64,000 bases of DNA, from the NCBI GenBank assembly GCA_031216915.1, contig CM062297.1, forward strand, positions 362,031,704-362,095,703, given 5' to 3'. Shown piece by piece: positions 34,057-44,027 of the stretch. The DNA is from Pictodentalium vernedei (Eukaryota > Mollusca > Scaphopoda > Dentaliida > Dentaliidae). The notes under the pieces are model-generated. The model searched no databases. It was not told the origin of the DNA and saw only the letters and a program-made list of their open reading frames with translations. The translations under genes were made by a program, and so were the position numbers. How positions within the stretch are numbered: the first letter of the stretch is position 1; every line of letters starts with the position of its first letter.

Positions 34057-34585
34057 TATAAATTTTGGACAAATTAGCTCACATAAACTTAATCGTTAGT
34101 AGTAAATTTCTCCTCAAAGGATAGGTATGTAAATAATGCAAGATAACGATCCTAAAAGTTACCAAGTTTCTTGACATCAGTCTCCAACTTCACATTTTGG
34201 CATCAGACCTTCATATAGAACATCTATCATGCAATTACTCAACATCAAAATACTGCTAAGGGTGTTTTAAATGTGTTAAAACGGGATAGTTGTAATTGCC
34301 GCATGTCATATCTAAATCTCAACAATCTCATCAAGTTTGATGAAGAAGTGACAGTAACTTTGATTCCATACAAAAATCTTGTACAACATCTGAAATGTTT
34401 TAGGGTAGAGGTATTGCCTGATGCATCTTGAAATATTCTCTAAGACGTATCCCTTTGATATTTATTTCTTTGAAATTTGATTCCACACAATAAAGGTTAA
34501 TATCGAACACTTTACAAACCTACCCAATTTTGCGGATAAAGGGTTAACATTTTGATTAATTTAGATACTTGAATTGATACAATAC
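34057..34585. other. No gene recognised
   Basis: AT-rich unique-looking DNA without convincing open frames or repeat partners in this window. Confidence 0.3.
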
Positions 34586-34589
34586 TGTC

Positions 34590-34720
34590 CCTGTAGATTG
34601 GTCACTTTCCACGCGTCGGCAATATATCCATGGACGCAATAATATTAGATTCCAAACACTAATTATAGGAATTATCGTCAGAAATTTAATTAATGAAGCA
34701 ATAAAATTTTGTTGATGATG
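34590..34720 (-). repeat. Dispersed repeat, inverse copy of 63815-63935
   Basis: AATAATATTAGATTCCAAAC and ACTAATTATAGGAATTATCG here correspond in reverse complement to the segment near 63840-63880. TTTCCACGCGTCGGCAATAT here corresponds to ATATTGCCCATGTGGAAA there. The family is unknown. Confidence 0.6.
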
Positions 34721-35700
34721 ATTTTTAGTTTGCTGATGATGATTTTTATTACTTGATAAACGTATGCGTGGACATCGCTGCCCACGCGTGGATTACGGCC
34801 AGTCCCCGGCGGCTGTCCTGTACAGTCCTGATAATTGTTATTTCTTTGGAAGCATATATACCTATATAGGCTTTTTTAAAACAGAACGTACTTTGGTAAT
34901 GAGCTAAAATATATAGAATACCAGAATTTTATGAGCTCGGGAAATTAAAAAAAATTGAAATTGTCCATCAACTGTGAGTTCATTTTTATGAAAAAATGTA
35001 ACTTTTCACATTTATCACTTATTTTGTTACCTAATGATTAGCCTATCCATATATTAATATTTTTAAAGCAAAAAAGGGTTTCGTTTGGACATTTTAACCA
35101 GTTTCGCAATTTTTCCTCTCAAAAAGTACATTTCTGACCTCAAATGACAGTGCACATCCTTATAATTTGAGAACCGGCCTAAAAAGTGAGTTCGAGTGTA
35201 CTCTTTGTGGAAATATAGTTTCAGGTATATACACTGGGTGGTCAACAAAAATGTCTTTTTTCATCCGGTAAATGGTCTTTGAGAAAGCATGCATCTATTT
35301 ACTCAGTGGTTTTCTGATGAGAAGTTTTGGTCGGTGTTATTTATTTTTTATTCCATGTAGTTAAATGGCGCTAACTGTGTTCTGTAATGTGGCAGACTAA
35401 GCATTGTTTCACTGTCACGACAAAGTGGGACAGCGACATCAAAACTAAAAAACATTTGTTTTGAAAAAAGAACGTCATGGGAATTGATCTAAATGTTAAA
35501 TATTCAAACAAGACGAGTCGTGATCTACCCTTAGAACCCGGAGCGAGACTCGGATACATATTTTGTACATCCACATAATGGTAATAATCATTTTATCTTA
35601 CAATATATTGGGGATAAGTCAAGAATGTAGACGAATATATAACGAACTATTTATTCATACGGATGAACAAAAAGAAACAAAATGAAACTCACGCGAAAGG
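34721..35700. other. No gene recognised
   Basis: A tandem pair of TTGATGATGATTTTTAG-like units lies at 34713-34752. The rest is AT-rich DNA with short minus-strand open stretches (35063-35248 and 35371-35574) that have no recognisable domain. Confidence 0.35.
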
Positions 35701-35704
35701 AACG

Positions 35705-35756
35705 TGCTTGTATCCGACCCCCTGATACAAACATCTGTATCAGGGGGTCGGATACA
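35705..35756. repeat. Perfect short hairpin
   Basis: The arms GTATCCGACCCCCTGATACA and TGTATCAGGGGGTCGGATAC have a loop of about eight bases. At 20 GC-rich base pairs it is one of the most stable hairpins in the window. Confidence 0.82.
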
Positions 35757-36022
35757 CGACAGTTGCGGAGTTAATACAGACAAAATACATGTTGATTGTA
35801 AGATAAATATTTATATATAATCAGATCTTTAGCCCTTTCAACACTGGTGCTCTGGAAGGTGTCAGTCAATACTATCAACGGCGAAATGGGTGAAACCATT
35901 TTGGTTTGTTGGGAGGTTCAGTAAATTATTACCCAGCGTCGCTTCCGATTTTTGCTCGTCCACTCTGGTCCACTACCCATTTTTTCTTCACGCAAAAATT
36001 TATGCACACCGAGTTGAAATGG

Positions 36023-36152
36023 TTAATCCTTTTCATAACATGAAAAGCAGACGACACTTGTGAAAAAGATTCTTGAATAACAATTTTTTTTCATTTTTTG
36101 TCTCAAAAACATAGGTTATGACTCCTGCTTTTCATGTTAGGTAAAGTGTTAA
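36023..36152. mobile_element. Deleted palindromic MITE, piggyBac-like, subfamily 1
   Basis: It keeps both ends: TTAATCCTTTTCATAACATG and CATGTTAGGTAAAGTGTTAA. The left arm has GTCTCAAAAACATAGGTTAT, but the central palindrome and right arm are lost. It was probably reduced by internal deletion. Confidence 0.65.
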
Positions 36153-36500
36153 CGTTTTTTTAATTACAGATTTAAGTAATTTCGCATTGCTTTCTGATGT
36201 CTTACACTTTTGTACACAATGTTTTTACAAGCTCTTTCACATAAACTCAGAGGTTCATTTTTTTCAAATTAGCAGCTTATTGTCCCTTTAAGTTATGTGT
36301 ACCTATTCGATCAAAAATATATTGCAATGAAATATAATTTATTCACAGGTTGCCTTCAAATGTGTCAGTAAAAGCGGCTAAACATAGAATTCGTTGGAAA
36401 TGTATTTTCACATGACATATTAACCCCTCCCCCACCCCCCAAAAGTCCAAAACAGAACAAAACAAAAAACGTCATGCTATGGGTACCTACCACAAAGGAC

Positions 36501-36629
36501 AAGCTCGTTCCAAAGAGGGGTCAAAACCTATGTTTTTGAGACAAAAATGAAAAAAAAAATGAAAATTAATTGGCGATTTTTGAGAATAGCGCTGGCCGTT
36601 TTTGGACGTTACGTTGGCTAAAGGGTTAA
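36501..36629. mobile_element. Right half of a palindromic MITE, piggyBac-like, subfamily 1
   Basis: AAGCTCGTTCCAAAGAGGGG opens the segment at the palindrome centre. ACCTATGTTTTTGAGAC and GAATAGCGCTGGCCG follow, then ACGTTGGCTAAAGGGTTAA. The left half is absent here. The same half occurs in 48503-48755. Confidence 0.7.
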
Positions 36630-37040
36630 TCCTTTGAACCTGAAAGGCCGCTTTGTCGGTCCAGGATCGCGATACGACTCGCATGTACAAGGTAGATAGT
36701 TGTTCAGTGAAATTGGGTGGTAAACCAATAAAGATCATCAACCTGCAGCTCCAAGGCTGCACGTTGAAAATATTGTTTGGTCTTACATCACCCCGTTGGG
36801 AACGTCAGTATCTATTGTGTAATTCTGGCGTTCAACTGATGACTCTGAGATAAATTAAAGATGATAACAAATTAATAGAAAATCTGTTATTCCAAATGTC
36901 TAACAGCAATAAAACATTTATCAACTGGACCTGTTTGATATCCAAACAATATTACAGCAATAGCTCGTGTGACTTCCCAGTTAAATATGAAGCAGAGTCA
37001 CGTTTGGAAATCCTAACTATAACTGAACGCTTACTTGTAT

Positions 37041-37403
37041 TTATGTATTTATTTTTTAAGGTTTAACGACACTATAACAACCAAGGTCATATCGTGTCGG
37101 CGACAGTTTTACGGGTGGAGGAAGCCGGAGTACCCGGAGACAACCACCGAGCAACGACGAGCAGCTGCCAGCTCCTCAACATCGTAACTCCGCACTGCTG
37201 CACAGGCAGGGTTAGACTGGCTGAAGACATGCGCACCATCGTGCCCCCGTGTGGACACAATTTAGTGCCTTGCCCAAGGACACAACGCGGGACTCCGAAT
37301 CGATCGCTCAGACGGCCACGCATCCAAGGAATAACCGGGCTCGACGTTGCTTAACTTCGGTGATCTGACGGGAACCGGTTACCGCCATGCCACCGCGCCC
37401 CCA
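37041..37403 (-). mobile_element. SINE with a 5S-rRNA-like head, minus strand
   Basis: The body is that of the other SINEs (minus-strand GGTGGTTGTCTCCGGGTACT, CTTGGGCAAGGCACTAAATT). The head differs: about 37309-37380 reads, on the minus strand, TCAGATCACCGAAGTTAAGC, AACGTCGAGCCCGGTT and CTTGGATGCGTGGCCGTCTG. These correspond to the A box, intermediate element and C box of the internal 5S rRNA promoter. GGGGGCGCGGTGGCATGGCG precedes it. The same RNA polymerase III body has thus been coupled to a 5S-type promoter (SINE3-like) instead of a tRNA. Confidence 0.78.
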
Positions 37404-37494
37404 AACGCTTACTTGTGATCGGCACTATATAAAAATACAATAAATGAGTCATGTCAAGATTAATACAAAGATTAAAGCAAACTTTCACCGCGTT

Positions 37495-37743
37495 TTAACC
37501 CTTTACACCACGCAGACGATTTCAAAATTTATTATTTTAAATATCATTTTTTAATTGTTTTCAAGAAATTTCCACAAAACCATATCATGTGACCCCTCTT
37601 TGGAACGGGCTCGGGGAGCTCGTTCCAAAGTGAGGTCACATGATATGGTTTTGTTGAAATTTTTCGAAAAATAATATTTTTTCAGCTGCAGAATTTGCAT
37701 ATTACGCGGGCGGATGCTGGCGATTCGTTAGGTAAAGGGTTAA
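37495..37743. mobile_element. Palindromic TTAA-flanked MITE, piggyBac-like, subfamily 2
   Basis: TTAACCCTTTACACCACG at the left, TTCGTTAGGTAAAGGGTTAA at the right and TTAA duplicated. The central hairpin arms contain CATATCATGTGACC and GGTCACATGATATG around GGGCTCGGGGAGCTCG. Confidence 0.82.
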
Positions 37744-38087
37744 TCAGATGCCTGATTAACTTACAGAATTGAGCTTCAATAACCAATGGAGAGAAACAAG
37801 AATAGGGGCAACTTATTATCAGATGCTAAGAGAGAGACTTGTTGTTACAGGGCGAATAAAGAAACGAGCTAAGTTTGAAACAGTACAGATTGTCAAGGCA
37901 ATATAACAACAGTAAATTAGTCTTTTGTATCAAAAGTCCATCATGTTCTGAACTCGCCCCGGCGATACTTCTCGCAAGTAACGAATATGGGCTCTACCAG
38001 TTGATGGCTCTGGAATTGCATGGAATATACAATCAGGGTTCAATTGGTTAAAACTCTACTTTATGACACACGTCACCAGAATCCCGG

Positions 38088-38206
38088 ACATTTCCCCACC
38101 CGGAGATTTCCCCACTTCCCCACCCGGAGATTTCCCCACCCGGAAATTTCCCCACCCGCCATTTCCCCACCCGGATATTTCCCCACCGGATATTTCCCCA
38201 CTCTGT
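38088..38206 (+). repeat. Minisatellite, unit about 16 bp
   Basis: About seven units of ATTTCCCCACCCGGAG type (variants GATA, GAAA, CC) run in tandem. Spacing varies from 10 to 17 bases. The array is C-rich on the plus strand and gives open stretches in several frames, all probably meaningless. No neighbouring gene is seen. Confidence 0.8.
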
Positions 38207-38424
38207 CTTTTCTTTGTGTATGCATACCCATCGAGGCATAATTTTTGTCCTCCTCGATTATTTTCTATTAGCTCCATACTGTTTACTGGCTAACTGACAA
38301 ACCCATCATCCCTCACATTTACACACATAAACGCATACGCATGCATACTTACCAGCTGGAAAACATTAATCTTTTTCGGGAGAAGAACAAAAGCTAAATG
38401 CTTCGCAGGGAACGGTGAATTCAC

Positions 38425-38705
38425 GGAGATACAACGATTTATTATACGCTAAACGATAGATTATCGACGAAATTGTGGAAAGATAGAAATCGTAACCTCC
38501 ACTGTGAAGATATAGAAATTTTCACTTTCACGATATCAATCAAGATGGCGGCTTTTAAAGCATCACTTCAAGATAAATACGAGTCAAATTATTACTGGAA
38601 ATGATCAGTTTGTTTTAAAAACGTATAATGAAAAGTTTTTGAATGGATACCGATCATTTCCAGCAATAATTCAACACGTATTCACCTTGAATTGATGCAT
38701 GAAAC
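38425..38705 (-). repeat. Dispersed repeat, inverse copy of 1860-2310
   Basis: On the minus strand it holds GCATCAATTCAAGGTGAATA, TGCTGGAAATGATCGGTATC, AAGCCGCCATCTTGATTGAT and AATCTATCGTTTAGCGTATA, in the same order as the plus-strand copy near 2050-2310. The missing upstream part continues at 39240-39420, beyond two inserted hairpins. Confidence 0.62.
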
Positions 38706-38707
38706 CG

Positions 38708-38813
38708 CTAGTCCAAACATGGCCTGGAAGTCCGTAATATACGTTTTTGGTTTTCAAAGGACGTACTAAACCAAAAACGTCTATTACGGACTTTCAGGCC
38801 ATGTTTGGACTAG
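38708..38813. repeat. Hairpin inserted in the dispersed repeat
   Basis: Arms of about 45 bases: CTAGTCCAAACATGGCCTGG ... ACGTTTTTGG, and the complement ending GGCCATGTTTGGACTAG. The loop is about 15 bases. The two arms differ at few positions. Confidence 0.78.
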
Positions 38814-38967
38814 AAACCCGCCAACTGAATCAGATTGCAAGACGTTGTCTGTTCCGATTATCGATCAAATCATTTCCGCGTATCAATGATTCAATGCGCT
38901 GTTTACTTTCAGGTATCAATTCAAGGTTATATATTTCTTATAAAAAGCGTATAATAAAAAGAAAATC

Positions 38968-39112
38968 TAGTGTTTTTGAGTGGATACCGAAAATTATCTC
39001 ACTTGTGACCGAGACATATGGTTATTTTCGCTCGCGCAATCTCTCGCGAAAAATAAACATTTGTATCGGTCACTCGTGAGATAATTTTCGGTATCCACTC
39101 AAAAACACTAGA
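38968..39112. repeat. Hairpin with GTGTTTTTGAGTGGATACCG arms
   Basis: TGAGTGGATACCGAAAATTA at the left pairs with TAATTTTCGGTATCCACTCA at the right. The match extends through CTCACTTGTGACCGA / TCGGTCACTCGTGAG. The centre holds a second palindrome around TCGCGCAATCTCTCGCGA. A related half-copy lies near 39430-39530. Confidence 0.75.
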
Positions 39113-39239
39113 TATCCACTATTTAACAATTTACGGAAAAAAGGGTTTGGGTTACACCAGATCTCTAAGAAACCATGTTCTTTTATAAAACAGAACGTGT
39201 GCATTTAGAGATATTTCTAGCTTTCAAATATTTTATAAA

Positions 39240-39420
39240 ATCGTCATAAATTTGGAATTCAGTCGCAATGTACGCAGAATGGTGTCGTGGCTAATTGCCT
39301 TCAAGATCCATTCTCGAAGCAGCCATTCCATGTCTTTAGAATGCGTATTCATGGAAACAGCCTTTTTCAGAACAGGAAATGGTAATGTATTCACGTGCAA
39401 CTGAAAGAGAATCCGAGAAA
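39240..39420 (-). repeat. Remainder of the dispersed repeat shared with 1860-2050
   Basis: On the minus strand it shows ATTACCATTTCCTGTTCTG, GGCTGTTTCCATGAATACGC and GGCAATTAGCCACGACACCA, matching about 1917-2030. Together with 38425-38705 it makes one interrupted copy. Confidence 0.62.
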
Positions 39421-39539
39421 GAGTGAGCAAGACAAATGGTTATTTTGGCTCGCGCAAGCGCTCTCGAAAAATAAACATTTGTCTCTGTCACTCATGAGAT
39501 AATTTTTGGTATCCATTCAAAAACATTGGATATCCTCTA

Positions 39540-41000
39540 TGTATTTTTCATAGCAAGCACATTGGGATTGATTATAAGTTTAGAGAAGATCGCGATCACT
39601 AGCGCAATATAGGGTTGTTGATTTCAGATGAATTACTCAAAAAAGCTATATAATTACAAAGTATTGTTGTGAAGTCACGGAGAAACGCCAGCGGAATCTC
39701 TAGGGAAAACTCGTAATTGAAACCGAGACGTCGTGGTTTGTACGACAAATTGAGTTACAGATAACTAGTTCCACTTATTCCTGTCTTGTTTCATCTGATC
39801 TGAGAAATGCTATAAAAACAGATCACCGAAGTCTTCAGTTTTTCTTCAAGATGTAAAAAATTTAGTTGAAACCATGGTGACATGCAAATGACTTCACTTT
39901 ATCCACTTGTCGCAAATATCATAGCTTGTATTAAAAATACCGACATATAAAAACGATGCAAGTTACTGGAACATAACTGAAGAAGGTTGGTCAGGTAGCT
40001 CATATACTCCTTCATCATACTTTATAGAAGTCGAAATCATATTTTCATGTATCTTTTCGGTTGATTGTTTCATTTCCTCTTTCCTTTTTACAAAAACAGC
40101 CCGCCATTTTCTCTGTCTACGCGCAATAGTTTGCCAGTTGTAAACTCAAGGGTATCCAAAACAACAATCTCATTTCTAAGATATCTTGTTCATTTGTATA
40201 TTTGAGTACCAAAACAAGTTTTCTTTCCTTTCATCATAATTATCACGTTACTATAACCCAAGAATCCGATTTTAGTATCGTGCGAAGTCTTAGGCGAGCA
40301 TCAGACGAATTCGTTTGAAGTAACAGGCAGATTGATAAAGCCACGTTGAGTGTGTATATATAAGGTAAATCGCTAGCGAAAATCCAAACGTACGCGTCCA
40401 GCTCATTAGAGTCTGTCCAGGCAAAAATCAAATTTCACACAAACAAACTTTCGAATTCGAGAAGAGCGACAAACTCTGACGTTCAGTGCACTTGTAAAGG
40501 TCTGAATGGATGCTTTGTTAATGTTAAGCCGCACTTAGGAAAAATTTATTTTTGTGCAGCACTATAATACATGCTTTCTCAAGCAATGGACAATAGACCA
40601 TTGGCATCGCCTCATCGAATATACAACGTGAAGCAAATGCATGAGTCTCTATTGATAGTCTTTTCCAGAATTTAATAGCTTAACATGTTCCAATAAGAGT
40701 AACTTCATTGCTCTCTGATTGGATGAGAGATGGCGTAGTTTCTTTCATGTTTACGGCTCCAGTAGCAAATGTTACCGTCTGACGTCACCACGCGAAATAT
40801 TTCAAATGACGTCGCCCGTTTCGTAATTGCATCATCAACGGAGTGACTAGCAATCCGCTTCATTTTTCTGGATTTTTCACACGTGCAGCAGACGATGTTC
40901 CGGATGAAGTTTTGTTTAAGTTGCAAACCCGATTTACGATTTGAACTGAGATGGAATGGGTTTATCTGGTTTATTGATTATTTTCCAGTGCCGTCGTGGA
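39540..41000. other. No gene recognised
   Basis: AT-rich DNA; open stretches of 62 and 73 codons on the minus strand (40243-40431, 40705-40926) have no recognisable domain. A host exon cannot be excluded but cannot be supported from sequence alone. Confidence 0.35.
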
Positions 41001-41013
41001 GTACACGAGAGGT

Positions 41014-41089
41014 ATATTTACTAAACCTGTGATCGTTAAAAGTTGCCTTGAACAAGGCAACTTTTAACAATCACAAGTTTAGTAAATAA
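41014..41089. repeat. Near-perfect hairpin with almost no loop
   Basis: TTTACTAAACCTGTGATCGT is answered by ACAATCACAAGTTTAGTAAA. The inner arms TTAAAAGTTGCCTTG and CAAGGCAACTTTTAA are separated by about two bases. Arm length is about 36 bases. Confidence 0.82.
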
Positions 41090-41147
41090 GCCTATCAGGT
41101 TTCACGACGTAGGTTTTGGGCTATGGGTAGTGTCTTATTGGAACATA

Positions 41148-41297
41148 TACGTTATTGTGATGAGTTGACGGTAACATGGTCTGAGGTTTGCGGCGCGGAG
41201 CGTATGTTCAACCTAGACACTTCACGTCTCGATTGAACATAAGCTCAGAGCCGCAAACCTCAGACAATGTTACCGTCAATTCATCACAATAACTTAT
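41148..41297. repeat. Inverted repeat, arms about 55 bp
   Basis: TTATTGTGATGAGTTGACGG and CCGTCAATTCATCACAATAA form the outer arms. TCTGAGGTTTGCGGC and GCCGCAAACCTCAGA lie further in. The loop is about 40 bases. Likely MITE. Confidence 0.78.
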
Positions 41298-41348
41298 AAT
41301 GTCCGCGAAAAATGATACACAATACATGATATCATTAGTTACCTGACC

Positions 41349-41470
41349 CTTGGTTGGCGGATACGGTGACACATGAGGCGAAGCGAAAACAGTATTAGGT
41401 GAAACTTTAGCTGGGACTCATATTGTTCTCGCCGAGCCTCGTGTGACACGGTATCCGCCAACTGAACGCC
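41349..41470. repeat. Inverted repeat related to 48973-49105
   Basis: Outer arms TTGGCGGATACGGTGACACA and TGTGACACGGTATCCGCCAA. The middle carries GAGGCGAAGC, AGTATTAGGTGA and TCTCGCCGAGCCTC. The second element has the same plan (GGCGAAGTAAGATTAATATT / CTCGTTGAGCCTCACATGAC). Both are followed by AACGCCCCGTAACG or AACGTCCTGTAACG. Confidence 0.72.
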
Positions 41471-41474
41471 CCGT

Positions 41475-42020
41475 AACGTATTTAGTATGTCAGCCTACGA
41501 AGTGTTTGCAAACCGTTTTATGTTTTCGTCAAATTTTCCTATCGACATTCATTTGTTTACAAAAGCAGACGAGCAAGGCAATAGGAGTGATCTAACAAGA
41601 TCACCAAGAAATTATTGATTAATTACCTCCGACATTTTTGGGCACATTTTCAATTCTGTGGGCTTTCTGAGGATTTGAACCGAAAACAAACTATCAAAAG
41701 TGCCAATTAGTCGAATTTAGACTGCAATTTTTGCTAAAAAAACAAAATAGCCGACTGTGGCATTTAATATACCTCCAATGTCGGTATATTAAATTAATGC
41801 AGGGTCACTGTTCTACATTATTGTCGGTGTATTTATCAATTCTCTGTCACTAGTAATGACCGTTCATCGGCTAATCTATCCGGCTCGCATAATAAATCCC
41901 AACACTGTCAGTGACGAATTCGCATTTTTATCTATACAAACTGCAATGCCAACATAACAGTGCACTGGTCACAAGGCTAGCAGTAAATTTACTGTCAACT
42001 CTTACGATTACAGAAGAGAA
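41475..42020. other. No gene recognised
   Basis: AT-rich DNA. A short palindrome ATATACCTCCAATGTCGGTATAT lies near 41768-41790. A 75-codon open stretch starting at 41911 runs into the Helentron 3' end and is not considered a gene. Confidence 0.35.
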
Positions 42021-42021
42021 A

Positions 42022-44027
42022 CTAGACTTTATGATTCTGGAGAATCATCGCTTTTCCCGATTAGATTCCATGATTTTTCTTGACCCCACAGTGTCTGATG
42101 AATTGTTTTTAACTGTCTCACTAAAGTTCCTTCATTGATGTTATGAGAAAGGTGAGTATAGTAGTCTCAAATGACTCGGTTTGGGTTTGATAAAAAAATG
42201 TTTAGGTAAAACCCATCATTAATGGTAGAATGGGTTAATATCAATATCAATGTTTCCCTATCAGTTTTGCGTTTGGTAAAAGAAGTTACGTTTCTCTGTG
42301 GCATTTCCATTTGATGTTGTTGGTGTCCAAAACAGACTATTTCCTCAATTTTTTTACATTTAGCAGCCCATGAAGGGTTAACAAATGCCTACCAGAATAA
42401 TTGATCCATGCAACTGGTCATATGACACCAAGACCTATCAACGGCCATTTTCTCTTGTAAACCCCACAAAATGTTTGTAGAAATCCAGGGAAAACGATTT
42501 TTTAAGCTTTTGATGGGTATCCCTGTTAACCTCCCCAACAGGGGTTAACGCTTGGCTTTTTGAATACCTTTATTACTTACAAAAATGGTCCTCTGTGAAT
42601 TTCACTTCAAACAAAGGAGATTATGTTTATCTCTCATGTATACATTAGATGCTGTGCGTGTCTGAAAACAGTCCCATGTTAACAACATTACGATGCTTGG
42701 CAGCTTGTAGATGGTTAAAAAACGCTCACCGGAGTATTTTGTCCATGCAACTTGTAATGTCACATAAAGACCTACGAATAGTCAATTTGTCTTGAAACCC
42801 TACAAGTTACCATTAGGGAAATTCACAGAAAAAGGGAATTTAAAGCTTTCAAGGGATATCTCTCTTTAGCACGCTCAAAATGGGTTAAGACGTCGACTTT
42901 TGAATACCTTTACTATTTACAAAAATGTTTCCGTATAAATTGTACGCACGATAAAAGAAGGCACTTTCCTTTGGGTGCTGTTGGTGTGCAAAAACAGCCC
43001 ATTTTATCGCAATTTTGACCTTCAGCAGCCCGGGGAGGGTTAACTAATGCTGACCGGAATATTTTGTTCATGCGACTTGTAATGTCACACCAAGACCTGC
43101 AAATAGCCGATTTTTCTTGAAAACCTACAAGATGTTGTTAGAGAAATCCACAGAAAACGGATATTTTAAGATTTTAATGGGTATCTCTCTTTAACCAGCC
43201 CAAAATGGGTTAAGACGTCAAATTTTGAACACCCTTACCACTTTCAAAAATATTTTCCGATCAATTTTGCGTCCGATAAATGAAGGCCCCTTTCTCTGTG
43301 GTATATCGTTTGGGTGCTGTTGGTGTCTAAAAACAGCCCATTTTATCACAATTTCTACGTTTAGCAGCTCGGGGAGGGTTAACTGATGCTGACCAGAATA
43401 TTTTATCCATGCAACTTGTAATGTCACACCAAGACCTGAGAGTGACCAATTTTTCTTGAAAATCTACAAGACTCGTTTAGAGAAATCCACGGAAAACATG
43501 AAGTTTTGAGCTTTTTTGGGGTATTGCTGTTTAACCAGCCCAAAACGGGTTAACACTTGGTTTTCTGAACACCCTTATTACTTACAAAAATGATCCTCGG
43601 TGAATTCCACTTCAAATAAAGGAAGTTATGTTTACCTCTCGGGTATCGTTTGGGTGCTGTGGGAGTCTGAAACCGGCCCATTTCATCAAAATTTCGATGT
43701 TTGGCAGCCTGTGGAGGGTTACCATATGCATCGCCTAATATGTCGTGTGTATCAAAGGTTGTGTCATAGGCAGGTCTAGTAATTATGAATATTTAAAAAA
43801 ATCCTAAAGACGTGTTTCGAGAAAGTGCCGATAAACCCCAATTTTGGCAGTTTTTTGCCAATTCTGGCGAAATAAGGGTTAAATCGAAAATTCCGCTTCG
43901 GTACATTTTTAGATTTTTTGCCACTCTATGCGTGTGCCAAATTGTGTGAAAATCGGTTCGAAAATGGCTTCTGAATCGTACGGACAAAAATGTGTGGAAA
44001 AAAAAAAAAAAAAAAAAAACCCAAAAA
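42022..44027 (-). mobile_element. Short-type Helentron-like body, minus strand, at the 3' end of a composite
   Basis: Read on the minus strand it begins TTTTTGGG plus a T tract directly after the CTAG of the long element. It runs through the first divergent monomer (near 43750) and four monomers (43415, 43080, 42750, 42415), and ends with hairpin GATTCTCCAGAATC and CTAG at 42025-42022, then T. It is the same subtype and monomer order as 15721-17704. One base of the GGGAAAAGCC motif is changed. Confidence 0.8.

Noticed and set aside
37303-37380. 5S rRNA gene
   Set aside because: Only part of a 5S gene is present, with many substitutions, joined to a SINE body.
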